Shown: piece by piece, positions 42,691 through 54,452 of the stretch | How positions within the stretch are numbered: the first letter of the stretch is position 1 | Layout of the letters: the number at the start of each line of letters is the position of its first letter | Assembly: GCA_037044905.1 (NCBI GenBank) | Contig: JBAOKB010000074.1 | Span: forward strand, 1 to 64,000 | DNA: 64,000 nucleotides | Source of the DNA: Hortaea werneckii | Taxonomy: Eukaryota > Ascomycota > Dothideomycetes > Mycosphaerellales > Teratosphaeriaceae | Direction of reading: 5' to 3' | Notes under the pieces: model-generated | Told to the model about the DNA's origin: nothing | What the model saw: the letters and a program-made list of their open reading frames with translations, nothing else | Databases searched by the model: none | Program-made: the position numbers and the translations under genes

Positions 42691-44635
42691 TTACGCAGCC
42701 TCAGCAGGCATCTCAGGGGCCGTCTGCATGCTCACGTCCCCCTCGCCATCCACGGCCTCATCCCGAGCGTCGTTGCCAGGGGCAGTCTTCTCAACAGGAG
42801 CAGCCGGAGGCTCCTCAACAGCCTGCTGGGTAGTCTCCTCGCCCGACTTCTCCACGGCCTTCTCTTCAATCTTGTCGGCAGCCTCGGCGCCCTTCTCTTC
42901 CGGCTTCTCTTCTGCTTCCTTCTCTGCGCCCTCCTTGGCCTCTGCGTCAGGCTGCTCAGATTTGTTGTCAGGCTCGGCAGCCTTCGTTTCGCCGTTCGTC
43001 TCAGGTTCCTTCGCCTCAGATGGAGCCGCAGGAGCAGACTTGGGTTCCTCGGAAGTCGCGGGCGGTGCAGAAGCAGCGCCATCACCATCAGACTCCATCT
43101 TCTTGTTCCAGACCTCCAGCATAGCCGCCGATCTCTTCTTGAAGTTGTACTCCTCATCCTTCGGGATGCTGTGAAGCTTAACGATGGCCTTGAGCACCTT
43201 GTGGATCTTCGTAACGCGGATGATGGATGGCTCGAGGTTGTCGTAGTTCTCCAGCTGGCCGAAGAAGTCTGCCATCGAGGCCATCTCGTGCTCCTGCGGC
43301 GCCTGATCGCGGGATAGGAAGCCTTTCTGCAGGCGGTGACGGAGGTAGAGAACAGCCTTCTCGCGCTGCTGAAGCCTCTCGGCCTCAGTCATCTGCGGCT
43401 GCGCTTCCTTCTCGTCCTCTTCCTTCGGTGCTGAAACCTTCTTCTTCGGCTTCGCGGCTTTCTTTGCAGACGACTCACCGTTCGGCGTCTTAGGCGCGTT
43501 CAGTTTGGTCACTTTGGGCGTTTTCTTCGGCTTTCTCAGGTCAGCTTCCTAGTCATCTTCACGACATTGGGGGAACGTACCTTGTTCTCAGCTTCGCTAT
43601 CAGCATCCTTCTTTCGCTTCTTAGTCGACTTGGGAGCTTCTGCGTCATCCATCTCGACATCCTCATCGGCGCCCTTGCTCTTGCGGGCCTTTTTCTTGGG
43701 CTTCTTCTCATCTTCCTTGGCCGCCTCCTCTGCAGCCTTCGCTTTCTCCTCTGCGACACGCTCCGCCTCAGCTTCGGCTTCAGCGACCGACTCAAGATAC
43801 TGCTGATGTTCCTCTTGGAACCTCTTCAGCTCGTCCTTGTAGTACTGAAGGTCGTGGTTCTCCACGGCGAGCTCGTAGGCCGAGGACAGGGCCTTGGTCA
43901 TCTTCCCCTTTGGCTTCTCTTTGCACTGCTCGGGGTCAAGGGGCGTCAGGCCGGTATTGACCAACCACGAGCTAGTAGAAGTCAGCCAAGCCAGTCTTTA
44001 CGTCGTCGGGCGCATGAAGTGAAGAGGACTTACAACTCATTTGTGAACAGGAACATGACGGGGAAGGTGCGATCTTTTGCGTTCTTGCCACCCTCCTCAA
44101 AGTCATGTCGCAGGGAGCCATCAGGCCTGGCGGTGGAAATAGGGCGCGATGCCAAAAGCGACTCGGGCAGCATCTCCTCGTCGCAGATGATGGCGGGCCA
44201 TGGCGGGTAGCCTTTCAGCCTAGCCCAGTAGTGCTCACCAGGTTTGCAGTCGAGGTGCAGCGTGGGACCCGTCTTCTTCTTTGGGGTTTTCTTCATCCTG
44301 TGCTCCGGTACCGCGCCGGTAGACTTCCTCTTACTGTCCTTTTTCCCTGATGCGGGCGTCGCGTCACCGGTCGCGCTAGGCGGCTCGGCGACCTCAGTCG
44401 TCTGCTCGCCGTCGGGCGCGTTGACTTCGGTCGTGGCCTGCTTGCCTGCCGTCTCCTCGTCCTCTTTCGTCACGTTCGTGCTGTCGTTCACGGGCTCAGT
44501 GGGCTCGGCGGCAGGTGCCGAGGGAGGCTGCTCGATGAAGGTTAGCGATCATGGCAGAACGCGTGACATGAGGGTAGAACTTACGACAGGCGCGTCGGCA
44601 GGCGCCGCGTCATGGGTGGTCGGCTCGTCGGCCAT
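42691..44635 (-). CDS. PWWP-domain chromatin protein with LEDGF/TFIIS-like C-terminal helices
   Basis: Exons 44635-44585, 44530-44034, 43971-43581 and 43530-42691 join in phase to 592 residues. The PWWP domain begins near residue 105 (HYWARLKGYPPWPAIICDE) and ends with FPVMFLFTNEFSWLVNTGL; such domains bind histone H3 methylated at Lys36 and DNA. Next come a charged coiled-coil and Lys-rich nuclear-localisation-like stretch (KKPKKKARKSKG), then a helical bundle (SIIRVTKIHKVLKAIVKL) resembling the integrase-binding/TFIIS N-terminal fold, and a long acidic Glu/Ala/Pro tail. The same order is seen in fungal relatives of Pdp3 and in animal LEDGF. A nuclear role in chromatin modification is expected. 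The last acceptor (CTGAGAAAG before 43530) is chosen to keep the frame. Confidence 0.87.
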
Positions 44636-47201
44636 TGTTTCGGTCTTCTGGGGGAATGAGGCTGAAGATGCGGCAGGTCCGACCTCGCTCAGGCCGCCGC
44701 GGGCGTGGGAGGAGTGTTGGGTGTGGAACGGTGACGCGTAGCAGCCGTGTCGACACGCGTGACCGGATCGCGGTGGGATCACGTGGAAGCGCAATCAGAT
44801 GCGCGACGGAGATGGAGCACGTCGGGTGAGGCGGTGGGGGATGGCAGAGGGGCGGCGGTGGTGGTGGTGGCGGTAATGGCGGTGGTGGTGATGTTGGTGG
44901 CAGAAGAGAGGAGAAGGTGAGCAGCCGAAGCCAAAATGGAATTGGAGGATGGATGAACGACTGGGGCTGGCCCGAGCGCCGCGTCACAGGAAGCTAGGCA
45001 GTCGTCCGGACAGAATTCTTTCCCTACCAGCCCACCTACCTATCTTGGCCTAAATTTTGATTGAAAAGCATTCATCAGAGGGGTGTCATAGGCTCCGCGA
45101 GCTGCCTTGGTTCATTCACCGCGTATATACAGAATCGAATCTGCGACCGTTCCAGTGAGGCCTCGTCTGCCGCCGCCGCCGCTGCTGCTGATGATGCTGC
45201 TGATGATGACTCCTCGAGGTCGGGTGCGTGTGGCAAGGGAAGCTCCGTTCGCAGCCTGCGACGCGGGCCCACCGGAGAACAGCGCCCAATCAGCCGCCCG
45301 CGCCCAGCCTAAGATACCCTATTCGTATCAGCTTGTCTGTTTGCTGGCCATGGGAGCACAGAAGTCGCCGGGCGTTTGGGCTGTCCGCATCAACACCAGG
45401 CTCGGATCAAACCAATATCCAACATGCAGTGAATAATCGACCGAGGCCTGCTATGATCCCGCTCTGTAGCCTCGTCACCAGCGTCCACCACGCCGAGATG
45501 ATCCAAAGCTTCCCACTGCTCGCGAGCCGAGCTGCAAAGTATCCCCGCCCGAATCCTTTGCAGCTGCGCGAAGTCTCGGCGGGAACCACGAGTCACTTTG
45601 CAGGACTTGTCGCGCAAAGCCTGCAGCTGCTTTCGATTCTGCGCTACGCTGGCGCTTTGCTGAACGCGAGGCCATTTCGTCCAGGTCCACGTGTTTCCGG
45701 CCCAGGATTAGACGTCAATAAAGACTGTTTTGCAATCTTTGAGATAAAGCAGTTTGGCCGTCTTGCAGATCTCGTAGACAGGCCAGCGCGGAGTGCGGCC
45801 AGTGCATTTGATTATAGCCGCCGTGAAAAGGTCCAGAGAATCGCTTTCATTCCGGGCCTTACGGTCGCCCAGGTTACTGTGACCAATCATTCGTCGCAGT
45901 ACTTAGCCTTCAATGACGACGCAACATGTGTAGTTTTTACTTCCGAAATGGCCGGATCCAGGTTTGGCTTAGAGGGCAGTGTGACTCTGTTCCAATAGTT
46001 GTCGAAAATCCCGTGTGTCGCTGTCCACTCGGTACCAGAAGTAGAGAAAATCGCACGTAATTAAGAGTGTTCAGTCATCCGCGCAGTGGCCTTCTGGCAT
46101 CTTACGAATCAAAGAAACACGGAATAACACCCACCTTTCTTCATATCCACGCAGCATATCCTAGGCCATGCTTACATCCGAATTACTGTCACTTCTATGT
46201 GCAGCATCTCACAAGTAATTCGTGACCGGTTTGGAGAATGGCCGATAGCTTCATATGTGACATTCAATAATCTTGACATCCTACTCCGATCGCAATTCTT
46301 CTTCTCCTTCGGGACAGGTTCCCAGGTGAATCCGTCTATTAGAGACTGATGATGAGCAATTTCACCAAGTGCAGGCTTCGACCAAATGTCGCAACTGTCT
46401 CATCTCGCAAGCCGATACGGGGTTTTATTCGTTTCTGGTCTTCAACATGGGTTATCCATCTCAGACGGTGCTCCCACAGGGGCCGGTGCATGCGACCGGG
46501 CTAGATAATGTGTGCCGAGCGGTGCGAAGAAATCGGCGGTAGGCGTGGGAAGACGAGAATACTATAGAAGGGAGCTTCAATCATCAAAGCCAGCGAGAGG
46601 GTTGCCAACGCCGTCATGAATGAATTTGGAGTGCATCGTGGTAGGAGAGCGTAGTGGGCGCTTAGGAGAGAGAGGACGGGCTTGAGTGGATGGATCATGG
46701 ATGGCCTGGCATGCCTTGGTCCCGTGACCCGTCAGCCAGGTGGAGCCTGCGTCGGGTTGAATGCCGTCGGGACGGCACCGGGAGGGTCCAGCGCGGATTG
46801 TATGCCTCAGGCAATCACATCCGTAACTGGGCTTGGAACATCCCGAGATCCAGCCAATGCCCGTGCTGAATGGAGATTCTGGAGCTGCAACCTCACCTGC
46901 CCTTCAATCAACACTGCCACAACAATCAATCCAATTTGCAATGCTTTCACTCCATAGTGGTGTCTCATGCACAGGTATATCAGCATCACAGGTTCGACAT
47001 TCTATCCCAACCATGCCACTATCTGCTGCCTAGATACCTATGCTCATCCGAACACCGGAATCGGACAGTCCTTCTCTCCGGCTTTGCAACGCCAAATCCA
47101 TTGGTGATATCTAGACTTGCCGCTCATACTCATCCATCTTTCCCATTACCAAGATCCACATCCTTCAACTTACATTGTGCTCTCCCATTTTCGATTACCT
47201 C
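44636..47201. other. Long divergent intergenic region, 2.6 kb
   Basis: Holds GGT/GGC-rich low-complexity sequence (about 44840-44905) and a GCC/GCT/GAT microsatellite at about 45168-45215. Open frames such as 45228-45998 lack domains and convincing codon use. No gene called. Confidence 0.4.
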
Positions 47202-47770
47202 ATGAGATCTTCTATTCGCCTGCTGGCCACGTCCGCTCAAAAGAACATGGCACCAATCCCGATCGGACTATGTGGCAAAAGCTCAGGCATGGCGAGTGCC
47301 TTTTCGCAGAAACTCCTTCCGGAATACGAAAGTAAACTACTTATTCTTCACCACCACAACCAACAAACCCACGCTTCCTTGCTGATCCATCATTCTTCAA
47401 AGTCGTCCATCACTTCCAGAGCACAGCCGAAATTCACAACCAGCTCCCAGCTTTGCTAAAAGGACAGTCCATTAGACCGGCCTCAGGTGTCGGTACCAAC
47501 GCCGACTCTCCTTCAACGCAAGTACCGCTTGCCATGGTGGTAGGAAGAGGGTTTTCCGAATCCGAGCTCCAAGAGATGAGAACGTTAGAAGGAGCTCTCA
47601 CTCTTCCATGGCTTTACCCGGACCCGCTAAAGAGCATGGTCTCGACTCTTTCCGGTCCGTTCTTGCTGGAGGCGATCGCAAGACGGACGAAGGCGTGTTT
47701 GGGAGCGCATGGGGTAGCGGAAGGCAAGGATGTCGCGAGCGAGGAGAAGGGTAAGGTTTGGTATTTTTAA
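47202..47770 (+). CDS. Conserved fungal protein of 165 residues, function unknown
   Basis: Exons 47202-47331 and 47403-47770 join in phase to 165 residues. The N-terminus MRSSIRLLATSAQK could be a mitochondrial presequence, followed by IPIGLCGKSSGMASAF and LLPEYEIVHH, like the first strand and helix of a nucleotide-binding fold. The second half has GRGFSESELQEMR, then PWLYPDP, and ends GKVWYF. I recognise this as a small conserved ascomycete family without assigned role; the pattern hints at a short dehydrogenase-like or NAD-binding remnant, but catalytic residues are not evident. The supposed intron is 71 nt with GTAAAC and AAAG borders. Confidence 0.7.
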
Positions 47771-48026
47771 TCAGAAAGTGAATCTTTGACGAGCTATGGA
47801 CCAAAGGCGGTCTGGATCAACGAATATCGGCTTTCTACCCCTGTCCATGTTGACGCAAAGTAGCAAGACCGATGTCGTTTTTACTCGAGGCCGCGGTTGA
47901 TCACCAAGAGGAGTAGTGACCCAGACAGTGTACAACATCGAGCTCCAGGGGTTCCATTATTTCATTAATCAGTCGCTACCCACTTTCATTACTGTCACTC
48001 ACTCTACAATACCCGACTTTTCAGCT

Positions 48027-50416
48027 CTACAATTCTCGTAGAACAGGCTTTACTTGATTCTTGGAGCCAGCCTCTTTGTCTTTCAACTCGAACTGTTCCA
48101 ATGGAAGCCCTCCATGTTGAAACGACCCATCTCCATCCGACGCACTCCAGCTCTTAGCTATAAAGTCATGATTCAGATTCGATTCGCTGCCGCCATCCTC
48201 CGGTATAGCTGTCGTCTCGCGCACGGCGTGCTTGGATGAAAGGGAGGAGTGTGCGAAGGAAGAATAGACCTTAGAAGGCTCCAGACCACGGAACCACTTC
48301 CACGCCCGCTGGATCGGACCGGCGTAGTTTGGCATGCAGGCGCAGATGATGGCGAAGTTGAATTCGAATTGGCTCCATGCTACAACTTGTACGAGATCGT
48401 ACGAAGGGTTGTCAGTGGAGAGAGCTGGAACTGCCATGGCCAGGCGGACGATACTGAATATGGTGACGAGCAGACTGGAAAAGAGGTTAGTGGGAAGACC
48501 TATATGCAGCAATGTTTCCCGCCAGAACACGACGGACACACATACCCAACTAAGAAGGTCATACTAATCCCAATTTTCTTCCTTGTCGGCAACTGGGTCT
48601 GGACAAGTTTTGGGATCGGCAGGAAGAAAACAGCCAGATCTAGAATGATATTCACGACCCCCCTGCGAAACACCCACTTGCAAGTCAGCGACCGGCTCCA
48701 CGTTTCCAGAAATCCACAGTCTCAAGAGCTTAGGGGTGAAGGCTGTCAAACAACTCACATGGCGATGAAGTGCGGCTTATTCTTAATACATTTGCCCGGG
48801 TGTTCCAGATCCCAGTTGGTGTACTTCGCCTCAACAGGCTGACAAGAAAAGATGATACTGAAGGTGAAGGCAACATCGCTCAGGATGATGATCGCCATTA
48901 CGGCGTAGATGGCTCCGCGGAGATGAATTGTTGTGGATCTTGGCCACACACGGAGACACCTGTTTTCAAAGGATCAGCCCAGGACATTTAGGCCTCAACC
49001 CACCGCATTGTGTTTTTGGACTTACATGGTGAGGATGGAAACCTTTGTCCAGGTCATAATATTAACTGCAGAATTGGGTCCAACGTCAGCTCTGATTGTA
49101 ACTGAGATCACAAAAGAACAATAGACAACAAATGAAGAATGAAGGGGACAGCTCACTTACAATACCAGATCTCGCCAAGCCAAAACCACTCTCAAAGCGT
49201 CAACAAAGGCAACAATCAAAAGGTAGGCACCAGGTACAGGCCAGGCGATCCAAGCATACCTTGAGCAGAGTAGTTATTTCATTGGGATCCAGGTACCACA
49301 GATCTCTCCCAAAGCCGTTCTGAAGCACTGCATGTCATGATGGTTAGAGATGAACGGATTGAAACGACCATGTTGCCACTCGGATTCCCATAGGATGTTG
49401 TCTAAAGAGCCGAAGATACTGGGAAGAGACAAAGCGAATCGAAGTTGCAAATCGCAACAACGTGCTCTTCCCAAATTCCCAGCGGACGATCAGCGAGCAG
49501 GATCGGATCCGGGGAGAGAAGAAAGAAGGAAAAAAGGAACACAAGAAAAGAGAACGTACTGATCTCCGACCCAGCCTCCTCAGCAATCAAAAACACATAA
49601 GCGAGCGAGATAGCCCCGTCATCCCAGCCCAAGCCGGCACCACGCAGCAGCGGAGACCGTGTCAGGAGCCGCAATGCGATAGCGAGGGAGGATAGGCCGA
49701 ACAGGGACCACTTGACCTCGGAAACGAACCGGCCCCGGCTGTGCACCGGTCTCTCGCAGAGGACGGCGGAGTAGTGACGTGCGACTGAAAATCGAGAGTC
49801 CATATTGTTAGTCCAGTTCGCGACATCGCGTTACTCAAACGAAAATGTCCGTTGTTCCTCCTCCTTCTGTCCTCTTTGTATCCTCGTCTCTACAGAGAAG
49901 CAATCATAAAATCGGAAAAAGGCAACGGCTTACCAAGCCCATCTCTCCTCGAGCAATTCTGCTGGACGCATAATCCGTTGGCCATGTCGAAGGCAGGCTG
50001 GGAACATTGACATTGGGGGTCGAGAACTCCACAGCCGAATCGAGGAGCCGTTTCGGCTACGCAAGCGGCCTAGAGATGAAGTGCGTAAGTCAGTCGTAGT
50101 AACGACAAAGCAACGGATGGGATAGCAGGGCATGTTGGAAATGTCTCGCGATTGCTGTGGTAAGGGGAGGAAGCGGGTGACTGGTCGCGAGATGACTTAC
50201 AGCGCATGCAGGAGAGGGCTCAATATCTTGGAGAACGCTTTGCGGAGCAACGCGCGGGGCCAGAGGGTGTTGTGGATTGACATTGTCCGTCGGGGATAGA
50301 GATGAAGACGAAGATGTAGCGGAACGAAGCAGACTCTCACTGCTGGGTGCTTCGACATCAGTTGAAGCAGCAGCAGCAGTCCAGAGAAGCGAATGGACCA
50401 AAAGCTTCGGATGCAT
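48027..50416 (-). CDS. CFEM-domain PTH11-like seven-helix receptor
   Basis: Nine exons (50416-50201, 50069-49934, 49784-49560, 49327-49260, 49188-49161, 49065-49026, 48959-48759, 48662-48546, 48474-48027) join in phase to 492 residues. After a signal peptide (MHPKLLVHSLLWTAAAAS) comes a Cys-rich extracellular CFEM-like domain around residues 70-115 (PACAAACVAETA, QCQCSQ, CVQQNCS). Seven membrane helices of the fungal rhodopsin-like class follow: GFGRDLWYLDPNEITTLLK, NIMTWTKVSILTM, FSIIFSCQPVEAKY, NIILDLAVFFLPIP and WSQFEFNFAIICACMP. A Ser/Asp-rich cytosolic tail follows. Relatives such as Magnaporthe PTH11 sense surfaces and start infection structures; here it is a candidate sensor. Two exons are 28 and 40 nt. 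Confidence 0.87.
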
Positions 50417-52172
50417 CGTGATTACCATCCACGTCAAAAGAATCAGAGGAACGAAGGGTCAAAGGTAGGAATAGTAATCCGCAAAAGCGGAAACACGGAC
50501 AGCAGAAGAGGCTCTCAAACCATGTATGCTCACTCACACAAAGAGCCACTTGGATGAGCAGCTTATCCGCCACAAGTGCAAGGCCTGGGGACAGCCACAT
50601 TTAACAACTGACCACGAAGCCTAATGGGCCATATGAGGAGGACTACGAGGTACGATGCTAAAGGCCGGGGATTGCAGGGTGGTAAGGCCAAGGACAAGCA
50701 AACTGGCTAATCGATCACGGGAGAGGTCGAGAAAAGAAGTGGGTTAGGCTTTGCAACCTTGCTTGAGATTGAATTTCGTGAGTCCGAACGCCCACGAGTC
50801 AGTCAGGCAGGCACGCATCCACATCAGGGCGAGGAGAAGAGACGACGAGAGACAGAAGGTGCTTTTATGTGAATGAGGAAGAGGGCGATTGAGAAGATTT
50901 GCACGGGGAACCCCACTCGTATATTCGCATGGCAGAGCATACCTAGGTAGGAAGCATGTACTACATGATCATGAACAAGAGACACGGCACACACACACAC
51001 CTTCAATGGCTCCAGTTCCCGTTTTGGGTTATTCGAGGATACAACGCCAAGGTCGGAAGAGGTCTTGTCAAGGTTGATAAAGAGAAAGCGGCGGCGGCAG
51101 CAGCATACGAGAAAAGAAGGGACGGGGGCAGAAAGCATAGACAAGACAACGGCAGGCAGCCTGTAGTGAGTAACGTTGAGTTTCATCGGGCCAGAACCCA
51201 AACATTCCGTGCCTGCATCTTGCTGTTCTCTTGGATGGAGGCGGTCCGAAAAGCCTAAAGTGATTTAGATTTCCATATGCCGTCCCTTTGATGACGCGAA
51301 CCAACCGCGAGGAAGAATTACACCTTCCGAAAGCGTCCAATGTACATTTCTGGCAGGACAACATACACTCAACAATCGGGCCTTTCAATTCGAAGAGATC
51401 GGGGAGGAGCCGAAAGCGATAGAGTTGAAGATCGTCCGGGACGATAGAGTTGATCTTCAAATAAACCTTATACGATCCCCCGCTCTTGAAGCCCAAAAGA
51501 CACGGGTGAGAAACCTACATAGGACTACGACAGACTTCGAGCCTAGAGTCCGGCAGAAAAGATACATACCGAAGCATGAATTGGCAATGCATCAAAAGAG
51601 AAATAAGAAGGAAAGTAAAAGGGGAAAAATCAGGGGGAAAAAAAAAAAACAAGATAGAATGATGGAAAAAGTCCGAGAATGCAATAGACCCTCGAAGGGC
51701 CAAGAAAAGAAGAAAGAAAGAAAAAGAAACAGAAATAAAAAAGAAAGGGAGACAATGACTTCCCATTCTTTCGCTTGTTAATTCAATCCCTCAAGTCGGA
51801 GTGAGAGATAGAAAGAGTTCCAACTGTGGCTTAGGTATAGGTAAACAAGAAAAGAAAAAGGAAAAGAAGTCAGACGGGAGCGACGACAACAACAACAAAA
51901 GAGGGGAGCGACTTACGCTCAAACTCCCACCGACGCGTACGACGGGAAGAGGGTGAAGGGAGGAAGAAAGGCAGAGGAAGAGGGAGGAAAAGAGGGAAAG
52001 CGGAAGGCAAGAGGAGGGCAAAATTAGAAGGCGGATGCTCGAGCGCCACGCCAACTCCTATTACCTTCTTATCCTCGTAGCAGTATAAAAGAGTAGACGA
52101 GATCGAGACGATACCTGAGAGGAGTAAAGAAACCTTTCCGTTCAGATAAACAAAACCAAAACCGGATAAAGA
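50417..52172. other. Intergenic, 1.76 kb, with purine-rich tract
   Basis: Holds the receptor promoter and the 3' flank of the thioredoxin-domain gene. 51595-51760 is almost pure A/G with AAAGAAAG runs on the plus strand. No coding frame is convincing. Confidence 0.4.
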
Positions 52173-53889
52173 CTACAACTCCTCATGCCCCTCCCCCTCC
52201 CCTTCGTTCCCCCTCCGCTGCTGCTCCGCCAAGATACGCTCATACTCCTCATCCCCAATCTCCTCCATCGCGAACTCCATGCCCTCAGGCATCTGCTTTT
52301 TCATCTGGGCGAGGAAATCCTCATCAGCCGCCTGACCCTCCCCAGCACCCGTCCCAAAATCCACCTTCACGGGCTCCTCCGGCAGCTGCTCAGCCGGCAT
52401 CACGAGACCGGAGGGGAGGGGAGACTTGGGCAGGTCGCCCATGCGGAGGGCGTCGATCCAGTCTTCTAGGGAGCGCTGGGTGAGAGGGGAGGTTTTCCCC
52501 TCTTCCTCCCCAGAAGAAGAAGAGGAAGAAGGATAAAGTCTGAACCAACCCCTCTTCCCATTAAGCGCGACGAGTTCGACTTCATCCTCGCTCAGAGAAA
52601 GCTTCGCGCGTAGGGCGGCCGCCTGGCTGTTGGTGTGGGGTAATTGGTAGAAAGGGAAGAGGTTGCGCTTCGCGGACTCGTGTTTGTGGTGGATCTCGCT
52701 GAGGGCGGAGATGGCATGGAGGGTCTTTTCCGAAGGGGCGGCGGGGAGGAGGGCGAGGATACAGGTGCCGGCTTTGCTGTTGAGGCATTGTTGTTGGAGG
52801 GAGAGGCCGTCCGGGAGGGATTTGATGGGTGGAGCGGGCTCCGAGGGGACGTGGATGGGCTTTTCCGTGTCGACTTTGGGGTTAGGGGATTCGGATGGTT
52901 GGCTGGCATCGTCCATGGTTTCGGCGGTTTGTGATGCGCGAGCTGTTTGGGCTTCCGACGAGGCGTGGGAGCTGGAGGCTTTGCTGAAGGATGAGGAGGC
53001 TTTGGAGGATTTGCTCTTGTCCTTGCTCGCGGTGCTCTTCTTCGCCTTCTCTTTCTTTGGGGCTGGGTCGGGGTTAGGCGAAGCGGCTTGGGAGAGGAAC
53101 TTCATCATTGCATCCTTCTTCATCTCGCCATTGTAGAAAACTGGATCCTTGCCACCACCTGGAAGAAGAAGCAGAGAAGGGAACTTCTCCACCTTGAAAG
53201 CATCCACCGCTGCCTTGTCTTTATTCCTGATCTGAGCAATGCTCATGACGTCTTTGAAGTCCACCGCGATAGCCTTAAGCAGAGCACTCACAACGCCCTT
53301 CTCGCTAAATAGGATGGCTTTCGGTCCATCCCCTTCATCCCGCCACGCCTCAAAATCACTGTCCTTCAATCTCCGCACATGATTCGGGATCCTCTCCACA
53401 ACGGCATCGGCAATGGCCTTTGCGCTCCTCGCCCCCTGATAGTCTTCCACGGCAGGTCTGCCGGGTTTCTTGCCTGGACGAACGATCTTCAGGGTGGGGA
53501 AGCCCTGGACCCCCATATTCCCACATAGCGGCTTGTTCTCTTCGGCATCGCAATTGACGGCGGCAACCTTGGCGAGACCCTTGAGGGAGGTGGCGGCTTT
53601 TTCGTAGGCAGGCTTGAGGTTCTGACAGTGGCCTTGGGAGGAAATCAGTACGAGAGCATTGAAATAGTGAAAGCCTGGTCATGAAGATGTAGCCAGATTA
53701 GTTGGCTGACTTACCGCACCAGGGAGCGTAGAACTCGATGATGGAGGTGTGGTTGGAGTCGGCGATGAGTCGGCGATATGATTGGCCATCGACGGAGAGA
53801 ACGGCGGAAGATTTGCCGTAGAGGCCGTTGGCGAGGGCGGAGGGAAGGAGCAGGAGGGAGGTGAGGAGGGGGAGGGTGCCCGGGAGCAT
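52173..53889 (-). CDS. ER thioredoxin-domain protein (protein disulphide isomerase-like)
   Basis: Exons 53889-53715 and 53632-52173 join in phase to 544 residues. A signal peptide (MLPGTLPLLTSLLLLPSALA) precedes one catalytic thioredoxin domain with the active site CGHC at residues 57-60. The intron interrupts this motif after the first base of the Gly codon. FPTLKI is the cis-Pro region. A second, redox-inactive thioredoxin-like part and a Lys/Ser-rich linker follow, then an acidic tail ending HEEL, which resembles the HDEL/KDEL retrieval signal. It should form or rearrange disulphides of secreted proteins in the ER lumen. The architecture matches fungal Mpd1/PDIA6-like proteins. It is divergent from the Vta1 gene. 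Confidence 0.88.
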
Positions 53890-54452
53890 ATTTGATGGCT
53901 CGAGTGGTCGTCGGCTGGTCCGAGGGATAGGTGGCTGTGCTGAGGCAAGTGAGGTTTCGATGGGGGATTGGTCAATTGCTCAACGCATTGCTGGCGAGGG
54001 GCTCTGATTTGATTGAGGTTGGTCTTGGAAGTCGCGACACAATCCCACTGGGCAGCTGTGCAATGTGAGGCGCCCTACTACCTAAGTACCTATGTAGACA
54101 GCTGTTCACTTCCTCTTGTTGTATCGTGCCTTCCCCTCGTGTTCGCGCTTGCCCTGTCTCGCCCATGTGAAACGCTGGCCAACTGGTTGCGGTCATAGCT
54201 TCCCCCGCAAACTGGGACCCTTGCCGGCGGGTCGGGTCATCCAGTATCCTCCTAGCCTTGGCCCCTGGGAGCTTCCATTGGCTGGCTCGTGCAGGGAATG
54301 ACGCCGTTTGGCACGTGGGAGCTGAGGTGATCCCTCTGCTTAGCCAGCGGTGATCAACCAATACCTCAAGGTAAAAGGTCAGATACACTGCGTACCGTCC
54401 TCCCCCCCGGACCGCGGATCAGAACGGTATACAAGCCGGCCGTATTCTAAGC
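53890..54452. promoter_or_regulatory. Shared upstream region of the ER oxidoreductase and Vta1 genes
   Basis: 563 bp between divergent start codons. Nothing beyond promoter sequence is apparent. Confidence 0.4.

Noticed and set aside
45228..45998. 256-codon open frame on the plus strand
   Set aside because: No domain, no plausible splice partner, and composition like the surrounding non-coding DNA.
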